Assembly: GCA_045580835.1 (NCBI GenBank)
Contig: JAZNOM010000091.1
Span: 5,088-69,087 of the forward strand
Length of the DNA: 64,000 nucleotides
DNA from: UMGS902 sp045580835
Lineage (GTDB): Bacteria; Bacillota; Clostridia; Oscillospirales; CAG-272
Direction: 5' to 3'
Shown: positions 1 to 7,674 of the stretch, piece after piece
How positions within the stretch are numbered: position 1 is the first letter of the stretch
Layout of the letters: every line of letters starts with the position of its first letter
Notes under the pieces: generated by a model
Database searches by the model: none
What the model was told of the DNA's origin: nothing
What the model saw: only the letters and a program-made list of their open reading frames with translations
Position numbers and translations under genes: made by a program

Positions 1-731
1 TTTTCCATCTGACGGTTGGTAACCTTTGCTATATCTTCCTGTGCGGGGTTGTTCTCTTCCTTACCCTCATAAATTGCGCCAAAGCGGTCAACCATAACGA
101 GGTTCTTAAGACCGAGGTTGAGAAGGTGACGGCCGATAGAAATACCTGCACTGCCTGCGCCGTTGATAACTACCTTAATCTCATCAATCTTCTTGCCAAC
201 TACCTTGAGGGCGTTGATAAGAGCGGCTGCACATACGATAGCGGTGCCGTGCTGGTCATCGTGGAACACGGGAATATCGCAGATTTCCTTAAGTCTTTTT
301 TCGATTTCAAAGCAACGGGGAGCAGAAATGTCCTCGAGGTTGATACCGCCGAAAGAACCGGAAATGAGATAAATTGTGCGAACGATTTCGTCTACATCCT
401 TGGAGCGAACGCAAATCGGAAACGCGTCAACGTCTGCAAATTCCTTAAAGAGTGCGCACTTACCCTCCATAACGGGCATACCTGCCTCAGGACCGATATC
501 GCCGAGACCAAGCACTGCAGTACCGTCGGTGATAACTGCAACAAGGTTGGAGCGGCGGGTAAGCTCAAATGATTTCCAATAGTCCTTCTGAATTTCAAGA
601 CAAGGCTGTGCAACACCGGGGGTGTACGCTACAGACAAATCGTGACGGTCATTTACCTTTGCGCGGGAAATAACCTCAATCTTGCCTTTCCAGTCATAGT
701 GAGCCTGCAAAGATTCCTGTTTGATATCCAT
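1..731 (-). CDS. Malic enzyme, NAD(P)-dependent (C-terminus beyond window)
   Basis: Oxidatively decarboxylates malate to pyruvate in the cytoplasm. Only the first 243 codons are in the window; the gene runs off the left edge. Visible motifs fit the malic enzyme family: SVAYTPGV (residues 33-40, holding the family's catalytic Tyr), GLGDIGPEAGMPV (75-87), a Lys at 91, FHDDQHGTA (156-164, metal ligands) and the Rossmann loop NGAGAAGISIG (190-200). The ATG at 731 follows AAGGAAGG at good spacing. It lies 27 bp after the GT2 gene, so it is probably the last visible gene of an rlmA-GT2-malic enzyme operon. NAD versus NADP preference cannot be read from this part. Confidence 0.93.
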   Translation of the reverse strand, partial: MDIKQESLQAHYDWKGKIEVISRAKVNDRHDLSVAYTPGVAQPCLEIQKDYWKSFELTRRSNLVAVITDGTAVLGLGDIGPEAGMPVMEGKCALFKEFADVDAFPICVRSKDVDEIVRTIYLISGSFGGINLEDISAPRCFEIEKRLKEICDIPVFHDDQHGTAIVCAAALINALKVVGKKIDEIKVVINGAGSAGISIGRHLLNLGLKNLVMVDRFGAIYEGKEENNPAQEDIAKVTNRQME

Positions 732-758
732 GATAATACCTTCCTTTTATATGTTAAA

Positions 759-1478
759 TTAGTTTTTTGCAAGTGTATTTTTTACATGCTTTTTGATGCG
801 CATTACATCCTTAAGCATTTTTATGCTGTCCGAAAGCATGTTTACCTTCGACTCCGATTCGCGATGATTGATAATCTTTACGGGAATCTCGTTTATCTTA
901 AAACCGAGTCTTGTGGCAAACATAATAGCTTCAAAGTCAAACGCAAAGCTATCAGTTTGGCACTTTGAGAAAACCGCTTCTGCCGCTTTGGCAGAAAACG
1001 CTTTAAAGCCACATTGTGAGTCGGAGAGCTTGAAGCCGCCAACGAGACAAAGCAGTTTAATATAAGTCTTTGAAACTATCTTTCGCAGCAAAGTATATCC
1101 CTCGTAGCCGTCCTTATGGATGTTTCGCGAGCCAATCATAACGTCGCAATTTGCCGCGGTGAAATTATCATAGAGTGTGCGGATGATATCCGTGCCGTAT
1201 GCAATATCACAGTCGGTAAAAAGGCGGATATCGCCCTTTGCAGCAAGCATGCCATGACGCACGGCGCAGCCCTTGCCGCGATTTTCACCATAGCTTACAA
1301 GGCGAATTTTTGGCAAAGTGCAGCTATCCACAATTGCTTTGGAGTTGTCCTTTGAGCCGTCATCTACAAAGATTATCTCATAGTCGTCAAACGCGCCCGA
1401 CATATACTCATGCAGCGTTTTTAATGTATCGGGGAGAATCTTCTCCTCATTGTACATCGGAATAATTAGACTAAACAT
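759..1478 (-). CDS. Glycosyltransferase family 2 (dolichyl-phosphate-glucose synthase-like)
   Basis: A 239-residue GT-A fold glycosyltransferase, probably using a nucleotide sugar and a polyprenyl-phosphate acceptor. It opens with SLIIPMYNEE, has the nucleotide-binding FVDDGSKDNS, GKGCAVRHGM and the metal-binding FTDCDIAYGTD. The C-terminal part (ATRLGFKINEIPVKI) resembles ALG5/DPM1-like bacterial GT2 proteins. No membrane segment is obvious. An upstream in-frame start at 1511 is possible, but the ATG at 1478 overlaps the rlmA stop by 8 bp (ATGTTTAG), the usual coupling pattern, so I place the start there. The acceptor is unknown; a role in glycolipid or wall glycan assembly is inference. Confidence 0.88.
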   Translation of the reverse strand: MFSLIIPMYNEEKILPDTLKTLHEYMSGAFDDYEIIFVDDGSKDNSKAIVDSCTLPKIRLVSYGENRGKGCAVRHGMLAAKGDIRLFTDCDIAYGTDIIRTLYDNFTAANCDVMIGSRNIHKDGYEGYTLLRKIVSKTYIKLLCLVGGFKLSDSQCGFKAFSAKAAEAVFSKCQTDSFAFDFEAIMFATRLGFKINEIPVKIINHRESESKVNMLSDSIKMLKDVMRIKKHVKNTLAKN

Positions 1479-2319
1479 TATTTTTTTCGTATACGCGCAC
1501 TTCAAAATCAAGAAGCGTATGCAGCCTTTCCATACTTTTAAGTTTCTCTATGCTCTCTTTTTTGGTACGGTAAAAATAAGGAGTCATTGTGAAAAGAGGA
1601 TATATATCTTCGCCGATTATCTTGGCTTCATATTTAACAGAGAGCGTTTTTACAAGTTCCATTTTCTTTGGATAATCGCGGCGCTCGTCATTTTGTGTCA
1701 CAACGTCGTAAAGAACGCTTTTAAGTCCGTGCAAATGATCCCTGCCTGCCGCGGCAACTATAAGTCTGCCGCCGTTTTTAAGCACGCGTGAATACTCTTC
1801 TTCAACGCATGGAGCGAAAACATTAATCACGCAGTCGCAGGACTCATCTGCAAGCGGCAAACTGTAAACACTTGCGGCGGTATAAAGCAGTTTTTCCTGC
1901 ATTTCCTTTTGCTTTGCACTTTTTGCAGCGAGTTCCAGCGCGTACTTTGAAAGGTCAACGCCGAGTGCCGCCGAAAACTTATCTGCCGCACGCTCGGTAT
2001 AATATCCCTCGCCGCATCCTGCGTCACAAAGAACCTCGCCGCATCCTGCTTCGGCTGCAACCGTATCTGCAAGCGGGAGGTAATACCCTTTTCGTAAAAA
2101 AGCCTGCCTTGCCTTTGCCATCTCTTTGTCATCGCCGCTTGTGGAGGCGTGCGTATTGAGGTTGACATATCCGCTTTTGGCTATGTCAAAATTGTGGCGG
2201 CGCATACCGCCGCATACGAGTGAGTTGCCCGAAAACACAAGCTTTTCGCCGCAAAGCGGACACATGAGTGCGCTATTTAATTCAAACTTGTGCACACCCG
2301 TCACCGCCTGTTTTCGCAT
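1471..2319 (-). CDS. rlmA: 23S rRNA (guanine-N1)-methyltransferase, RlmA family
   Basis: SAM-dependent methyltransferase of 282 residues. An N-terminal zinc ribbon (CPLCGEKL, residues 20-27, then a second Cys in LVCGGMRRHNFD) is followed by the family phrase DIAKSGYVNL and a Rossmann fold with the SAM loop CDAGCGEGYYTE. Family members methylate a guanine in helix 35 of 23S rRNA; some relatives confer tylosin or mycinamicin resistance, which cannot be told from sequence. The ATG at 2319 has a short GGGA upstream; Met19 has no ribosome site. First gene of a leftward operon, driven by the promoter at 2338-2366. Confidence 0.88.
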   Translation of the reverse strand: MRKQAVTGVHKFELNSALMCPLCGEKLVFSGNSLVCGGMRRHNFDIAKSGYVNLNTHASTSGDDKEMAKARQAFLRKGYYLPLADTVAAEAGCGEVLCDAGCGEGYYTERAADKFSAALGVDLSKYALELAAKSAKQKEMQEKLLYTAASVYSLPLADESCDCVINVFAPCVEEEYSRVLKNGGRLIVAAAGRDHLHGLKSVLYDVVTQNDERRDYPKKMELVKTLSVKYEAKIIGEDIYPLFTMTPYFYRTKKESIEKLKSMERLHTLLDFEVRVYEKNNV

Positions 2320-2337
2320 ATTTTCCCATTATGATTT

Positions 2338-2366
2338 ATTATACATCTTCATTTTATCAAACGCAA
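2338..2366 (-). promoter_or_regulatory. Sigma-A promoter for the rlmA operon
   Basis: Read on the minus strand: TTGCGT (2366-2361), 17 bp spacer, TATAAT (2343-2338). The -10 is a perfect match and lies 19 bp upstream of the rlmA start, implying a very short leader. Confidence 0.6.
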
Positions 2367-2430
2367 GAGTTTTTGACAAATATAACATTCAAAATATGAT
2401 AGTTCATTACATTATTGTTGAAATGTAATG

Positions 2431-2459
2431 TTGATTTTGCGAAATGTCGGTGATATAAT
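2431..2459 (+). promoter_or_regulatory. Sigma-A promoter for the SulP gene
   Basis: TTGATT (2431-2436), 17 bp spacer, TATAAT (2454-2459), about 60 bp before the SulP start. Just downstream is the inverted repeat TTGCA-AAG-TGCAA (2467-2479), near the predicted transcription start, which could be an operator. Confidence 0.65.
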
Positions 2460-2518
2460 TATAAAGTTGCAAAGTGCAATTACTTCCTGCAACAAATCTT
2501 TATATTTGAGGCAATGAT

Positions 2519-4105
2519 ATGAAAAAGAATCGTTCTCTCGTAAGTCAGTTTTTTGACATGCTCAAAAATGAATTTAAAGGCTATAACGGAAAATCCCTGC
2601 TCTCCGACATTATCGCAGGCATTACCGTTGGTGCAGTAGCACTACCGCTTGCACTTGCCTTTGGTGCTGCAAGCGTAGGAAATGCCGACGCTTCTATCGG
2701 TATTGTAGCCGGTATGATAACGGCTATTATCGCCGGAGTTGTAAGCGGTCTGCTCGGCGGCGGAAGTTTTCAGATTTCGGGACCTACGGGCGCAATGACC
2801 GTAATCCTCGGAGCCGTAGTTGCGGGTAAGCACGGACTTACCGGCATGTTTGCCGCAAGTTTGCTTGCAGGTATAATCCTACTCATCGCAGGCGTACTTC
2901 ACTTCGGCAAAATCATTAAATTCATACCAAAGCCGGTAGTTACAGGCTTTACGTCAGGTATTGCTGTTGTCATAGCCCTTGGTCAGCTTGGCAATTTCTT
3001 CGGTGTCAAGCTTGCAGGTGAAACCACAATTGACAAGGTTGTTTACTTTTTCACCGACTGCCTTGACAAAATTGCCCTCCCCGCAATGATATGCTCCGTT
3101 GCCGTAGTTTTGCTTATGGCAGTGTATCCTAAAAAGGCGGCAAAATACATACCCGCAAGCCTTGCCGCGATAATCGTTATCACTGTTATTACAGCACTCT
3201 TCAAAATCCCCGTAGAAAGCATCGGCGCGATACCGCGCACGTTTATCAACTCCGAACACCTTTCCTTCAGCGACATAAACCTTGAACTTATAGGAGACGT
3301 TGCAGGCTCTGCAATTACAATTGCACTTTTAGGCATGGTTGAAAGTCTGCTTTGCGGCGCTTGTGCGGCAAATATGAAAAAGGAAAGCTTCAACTCAAAT
3401 ATTGAACTTGTCGCGCAAGGTGTAAGCAACATTTTCATTCCTTTCCTCGGCGGTGTTCCTTCTACTGCGGCAATAGCACGTACTAGCGTTGCGGTAAAAA
3501 GCGGCGGCAAAACCCGTCTTGCCAGCCTCTTTCATTCAGTATTCCTCATCGCATGCATGTTCATTCTCTCCGGTGCAATCGGTCTTGTTCCGTATGCGGC
3601 TCTTGCCGGCGTGCTTGTAATGACGGCGGTGCGTATGAATGAATTTGACGCTATTAAACTCTATTTTAAAAACAAAATGTGGGGTCCTATCGCGCAGTTC
3701 CTCATCACAATGATTGCAACTGTACTGCTTGACCTTACATACGCAATCGTTATCGGCGTTGTTCTTTCGTTTGCAATATACGGAGCAGACATGTTAAAGC
3801 TCGGTAAAAAGTGCGAAAAACTTACCGTATGCAAAGAACTTGCAGACGGCAATGCAACCGTTAATGTCAGCGGTGTTTGCTTTTTTGCAAACTCGGACAA
3901 GCTGCTTGGCATAGTATCGGAATTAAGAGAAGCAAAATCGGTTGAATTTGACCTCGGTGCTTTGGTATATGCAGACTTCACCGCTTGCGAGTCACTTGCG
4001 GAAGCTTGCGAAAGTTTAGAAGCCGACGGCATCGCGGTTACATTTAGAAATGTTCCTGAAAGCACTGTCAAAACCCTTAAACGCATTGGCGTAAATATAA
4101 TATAG
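2519..4105 (+). CDS. SulP family inorganic anion transporter with STAS domain
   Basis: Polytopic membrane protein of 528 residues, the standard length for SulP (SLC26) carriers of sulfate, bicarbonate or other anions. An N-terminal cytoplasmic stretch (1-24) precedes the transporter domain, which starts LLSDIIAGITVGAVALPLALAFG, cut here to its signature ITVGAVALPLALAFG, with the family motifs FQISGPTGAMTVILGA (about 85-100) and GGVPSTAAIARTSV. About 12 hydrophobic segments follow, then a cytoplasmic STAS domain from about residue 430 (VNVSGVCFFANSDKLL). ATG at 2519 follows GAGG. It is monocistronic with its own promoter and terminator. The substrate cannot be assigned from sequence. Confidence 0.92.
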   Translation: MKKNRSLVSQFFDMLKNEFKGYNGKSLLSDIIAGITVGAVALPLALAFGAASVGNADASIGIVAGMITAIIAGVVSGLLGGGSFQISGPTGAMTVILGAVVAGKHGLTGMFAASLLAGIILLIAGVLHFGKIIKFIPKPVVTGFTSGIAVVIALGQLGNFFGVKLAGETTIDKVVYFFTDCLDKIALPAMICSVAVVLLMAVYPKKAAKYIPASLAAIIVITVITALFKIPVESIGAIPRTFINSEHLSFSDINLELIGDVAGSAITIALLGMVESLLCGACAANMKKESFNSNIELVAQGVSNIFIPFLGGVPSTAAIARTSVAVKSGGKTRLASLFHSVFLIACMFILSGAIGLVPYAALAGVLVMTAVRMNEFDAIKLYFKNKMWGPIAQFLITMIATVLLDLTYAIVIGVVLSFAIYGADMLKLGKKCEKLTVCKELADGNATVNVSGVCFFANSDKLLGIVSELREAKSVEFDLGALVYADFTACESLAEACESLEADGIAVTFRNVPESTVKTLKRIGVNII

Positions 4106-4106
4106 T

Positions 4107-4134
4107 AAAACCGCGGCAAATGCCGCGGTTTTAT
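4107..4134. terminator. Bidirectional terminator between SulP and the 4143-5021 gene
   Basis: Near-perfect hairpin AAAACCGCGGCA-AA-TGCCGCGGTTTT (4107-4132). The A-run and T-run on its two flanks allow it to stop both converging transcripts. Confidence 0.85.
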
Positions 4135-4142
4135 TATATAAA

Positions 4143-5021
4143 TCAACCAAGGAGATATGCATCTATACCTCTTTTGATTATTTCTTCAAGTGTGTCGTTA
4201 AGATAGAAGTTTAGCTCGGTATCAAGCAGTTCATTTTCCACTCCGCGATATGCTTTTTTGCCAAGGCGCACATGAATCAGGTCAACGCTTATCTCCACAA
4301 TACGGGCTTCATCGTTTTCGCCCACCTCGCATATCCCTGCCAATACAGTATATCTGTACCCTTCGTTTGGGCGCGACGTGCTAGTTATTTTACTTGTTGT
4401 ATATAAATACTTTGTACGTATCTCAAGATTATATAGCGCAGCGCGTTCTGTATACGGTGCAATTATCTCGCGCACCTTTGCGCGAACCTCGCGCTCCATT
4501 GGTACGATTTCATCGGTAAGGTGCGCCTTTATCTCACGGTTTTCTTTTTCATTGCGGCGGTGCCACCACTTTTTTATACCCTCGCCGAAATAGCCTGTCA
4601 CTTCACCGTCCCAATATCTTTCGATGTATCGCTTCGTGCGGCGCGTTTTACGTATAAATCCCTCCATGTAAAAACGCGGTTTCCCCTCGGGAACACCGTC
4701 AATTTGAAAAAACGGAAATATTATGTCTAAACGGTGAAGATAGCCATGGTAAGTTTCTACTTCAACAGAACGGATATTTTTCCATAAATATCTGTTTTTC
4801 GGTGCAAACAGATAATATATACTTACGCCTTCACTGTCAAAAATGTACCCGCACGGAGTTGTTATACAACTGAAAACGACAAGAGCTACCGCAATTACAA
4901 GCATAACAATAACGCCGCCTATATCATTTTCATCAAAGAAAACATCAGCGCAAAATATGCTGAATGCTACGGCAAGTATATATGCTACAAACATTCGGTC
5001 TATGGCAAAATGTTTTTTCAT
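4143..5021 (-). CDS. Membrane-anchored protein of unknown function
   Basis: 292 residues; I do not recognise the family. Two hydrophobic segments near the N-terminus (about residues 8-25 and 35-57, separated by an acidic DENDIGG loop) are followed by a long soluble part that begins like a PH-type membrane-proximal domain (YIFDSEGVSIYYLFAPK, then WKNIRSVEVE) and contains a charged helical stretch (REVRAKVREII). The start is ATG 5021, with GGGTGAT just upstream; an in-frame GTG at 5033 lies inside that ribosome site and is less likely. Monocistronic, with a consensus promoter upstream. Function unknown; the soluble C-terminus probably faces the cytoplasm. Confidence 0.75.
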   Translation of the reverse strand: MKKHFAIDRMFVAYILAVAFSIFCADVFFDENDIGGVIVMLVIAVALVVFSCITTPCGYIFDSEGVSIYYLFAPKNRYLWKNIRSVEVETYHGYLHRLDIIFPFFQIDGVPEGKPRFYMEGFIRKTRRTKRYIERYWDGEVTGYFGEGIKKWWHRRNEKENREIKAHLTDEIVPMEREVRAKVREIIAPYTERAALYNLEIRTKYLYTTSKITSTSRPNEGYRYTVLAGICEVGENDEARIVEISVDLIHVRLGKKAYRGVENELLDTELNFYLNDTLEEIIKRGIDAYLLG

Positions 5022-5052
5022 GATATCACCCACTCGATATACTGTTGTATAT

Positions 5053-5081
5053 ATGATAGCAGATTATTCTTTCTTTGTCAA
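5053..5081 (-). promoter_or_regulatory. Strong sigma-A promoter for the 4143-5021 gene
   Basis: Minus strand TTGACA (5081-5076), 17 bp, TATCAT (5058-5053): a perfect -35 box. It lies 32 bp upstream of the chosen ATG. Confidence 0.7.
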
Positions 5082-5129
5082 TAACGATAAACGGTGGTAG
5101 GGGACGGCACCAGCGGTGGTGGGATACGC

Positions 5130-5158
5130 AAAAAGAGAGCCTTTCGGCTCTCTTTTTT
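5130..5158 (-). terminator. Terminator of the sigma factor-BspA operon
   Basis: GAGAGCC-TTTC-GGCTCTC stem (5135-5152) flanked by A and T runs. It begins immediately at the stop codon of the lipoprotein gene when read on the minus strand. Confidence 0.85.
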
Positions 5159-7664
5159 AACCTATATATTCAACATTTAAGCCCTGTGCCTTAGCATGTG
5201 ACTCAACATAAGTGCCTGCAGCACATTTTACTGCGGCAAGCTTGTCACAACCCGAGAAAATATAGTTACCCACAGTGGGGTTGCCGTATACAGTAACCTC
5301 GGTAAGCTCATAGCAGGAACGGAATGCATAATCGCCGATGCTTGTAATTCCTTCATGCAATACAATTTTTTCAAGTGCGGTAGCCTGCATAAAGAAATAA
5401 GCAGGAATTTCAGTTACGCTTTCGGGCACTGTGTATGAAACAAGCAGTAATGGGAAGGCAACAAGTTTGGTCATATCCTTATTGTACACAACACCGTTTT
5501 CGTCAGTTGTAAAATACTTGTTTTCCGCATCAACGGTGATAGTTTCAAGCTTGCTGCATTCATGGAATACAAGCTCGCCTATTTCCATTACGTTTTTAGG
5601 GAAATTAAACTCCGAATAACCGCTTGTAGCAAAGGCGTAAGTTTCGATAACCTTTACGCTTTCGGGAATTTCAACGCTTGTAAGTAAAGGCATGTTTGCA
5701 AAAGCATGCTCCTTAATAACCTCAACACCGTTTGAAATAACAAGACTTTCTACTGAGTGGCAGAATTTAAACGCGCTTGACGAAACAACCTTGACGCTGC
5801 TTGGGATAACAATGCTCTTCAGAGCTTCGCAAGAATAAAACGCCATCTCACCGATATGCGTTACGCTCTCGGGAATGTTGATACTCTCTACATTGTAGCA
5901 TGAGCTGAAAGCGCTCTTACCGATATACTCTACGCCCTCGGGAAGCGTAATGCTTTTAACAAATTTATGATGATAAAACGCCTCTTCGCCGATAGCGCGC
6001 ACGGGATAGCCTTCAAGAGTGTCGGGAACAACGATGTCGCTATCAGAACCGTAATAGTCAAGAATCATTATCTTGCCATTTGCAACGCCTATTCTGAAGT
6101 CGCCGCTTGTAAGCTCGTTTTCAAACTTTACGTCGTCCCAAACGGTAACTTCGGGAACGATAACCTCGGGTTCGCTCGCGTCGGTATCCTCAGAGGTAGA
6201 AAGCCTTTCGATATACTTCACCGCGATGCCGTGCGCATTTGCATATTCCTCTGCGGCGGTGCTTGCAGGACACTTGATATATTCAAGGTCATAGCAGCCG
6301 TCAAATGATTTTTCCTCAATGCTTATAACATTTTCGTGAATTTCGATACTCTTAAGTCGGAAATGGCCGCCAAAAACGCCTTTGGTGATTGCAACAACGG
6401 GATAGCCGTCGATTTCAAGCGGAACAACCGCCTCTGTTTCGTCGGTAATGCCTACATAGTTATAGTCAACGAGAGTTGCCTTGCCGTCTTCGACTGTATA
6501 CGAATACTTGCCGACACGGAAACCGGGAGATTTTAATGAAGTTCCCTGCCCCTCAAAAATTTCCGGATACTTCATAAATCTCGAATACTCCCAGCCGCTT
6601 GGATAAACGTCCCCATTTTGCACGTCAATAATCGGACAATCGGTATTTGTGGAATACACATTGAACTCGTGACGGATTTCGCTTAAGATCTCATCTTCGT
6701 TTTCGGATACTGCTTGATCCGCATTATATTCATTCTTTGCAAACATCTTTACATTGCCGTTTTCGTCAAGTGAAAAGATGTTGTAGTAGAAAAGCGGCGA
6801 GCCCTGTCTGTAATAAAAACCTGCACAAAGGATATATTCGTCAAGATTTTCGGTATAGAGATTGTAATAGCAAAGCCCGTTTGTGGTGCTGTCGGAATAG
6901 CCCTCATAGATAAGCTTTGGTGTACCCTTATCAAGAGTGTACACATCAAACTCGCACGCGTAGCCGTCCTGCTTTACCGCAAACATCTCAACATAACCGT
7001 CATGCGTTACATCGGCAAAGGAGTAAAATGTGCCGTCATTCTGGTCAAATTTTGACACAAAAACGCCCATTACCTCACCGTTGGTCATCTTTTGCGAGCC
7101 AACTGCGGCAAAAACATCGCCGCCGACAATATCAAAATATGCTTCATTGACAGTCATGCCGAAATATGCATTTGAATCAATGTTAAACTGCGCAATACGC
7201 TGACCGTTTTTGTGAGTCAGCGAGAAAAGAGTCACCGGCAGGTCCGCGCTTGTAACGGCTATCGGCTCACCGTCGGCAGGAAGCCAGTTTTCGACTGTAA
7301 AATAGTACACGTCTGCACCGTCGGCAGTCTGCTTTTCCCACTTACCTGCATATGTAATCATTCCATAATACAAGTTGCAGTAAAAGGTAAATGTTCCGTC
7401 ATCATAAACATTGATTTCGGGAACATATGCGCTGTTGTTAACGCCAAGTCCGTAAATCTCATTTTGCAAAAGTCTAATCAAAAGCTCCTTTTCGGGCTTT
7501 GTTTCAACTACCGTAGTTGTTTCTTCTGCAGTTACCTCTGTTTCTTCCGTTGTAACTACCTCTTCGGTCGTTTCTTCATCATCCCAATTGACATCGCCGT
7601 TATCGCAAGCAACAAATGCAAGACAAAGAAGTGCCGCAAGCAATATACTTAAAAATTTCTTCAT
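5157..7664 (-). CDS. BspA-like leucine-rich-repeat lipoprotein
   Basis: 835-residue surface lipoprotein. The signal peptide (MKKFLSILLAALLCLAFVAC) ends in a lipobox with Cys20, followed by a Thr/Glu-rich spacer (WDDEETTEEVVTTEE and on). Residues about 60-400 form an unrecognised domain; from about 400 there are LRR_5 (Treponema/BspA type) repeats such as IGEEAFYHHKFVKSITLPEG, with a second block to the C-terminus. Start chosen at ATG 7664: it has AAGGAG at 6 bp and opens a perfect signal peptide. It starts 10 bp after the sigma-LRR fusion gene ends, so the two are co-transcribed. Its region around DFRIGVANGKIMILDYYG is clearly related to the fusion protein's ectodomain. BspA proteins often bind host proteins or glycans; the ligand here is unknown. 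Confidence 0.88.
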   Translation of the reverse strand: MKKFLSILLAALLCLAFVACDNGDVNWDDEETTEEVVTTEETEVTAEETTTVVETKPEKELLIRLLQNEIYGLGVNNSAYVPEINVYDDGTFTFYCNLYYGMITYAGKWEKQTADGADVYYFTVENWLPADGEPIAVTSADLPVTLFSLTHKNGQRIAQFNIDSNAYFGMTVNEAYFDIVGGDVFAAVGSQKMTNGEVMGVFVSKFDQNDGTFYSFADVTHDGYVEMFAVKQDGYACEFDVYTLDKGTPKLIYEGYSDSTTNGLCYYNLYTENLDEYILCAGFYYRQGSPLFYYNIFSLDENGNVKMFAKNEYNADQAVSENEDEILSEIRHEFNVYSTNTDCPIIDVQNGDVYPSGWEYSRFMKYPEIFEGQGTSLKSPGFRVGKYSYTVEDGKATLVDYNYVGITDETEAVVPLEIDGYPVVAITKGVFGGHFRLKSIEIHENVISIEEKSFDGCYDLEYIKCPASTAAEEYANAHGIAVKYIERLSTSEDTDASEPEVIVPEVTVWDDVKFENELTSGDFRIGVANGKIMILDYYGSDSDIVVPDTLEGYPVRAIGEEAFYHHKFVKSITLPEGVEYIGKSAFSSCYNVESINIPESVTHIGEMAFYSCEALKSIVIPSSVKVVSSSAFKFCHSVESLVISNGVEVIKEHAFANMPLLTSVEIPESVKVIETYAFATSGYSEFNFPKNVMEIGELVFHECSKLETITVDAENKYFTTDENGVVYNKDMTKLVAFPLLLVSYTVPESVTEIPAYFFMQATALEKIVLHEGITSIGDYAFRSCYELTEVTVYGNPTVGNYIFSGCDKLAAVKCAAGTYVESHAKAQGLNVEYIG

Positions 7665-7674
7665 GCTTTTCTCC

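Noticed and set aside
126..572. Plus-strand frames opposite the malic enzyme
   Set aside because: The minus strand reads as an uninterrupted malic enzyme from 731 to the window edge.
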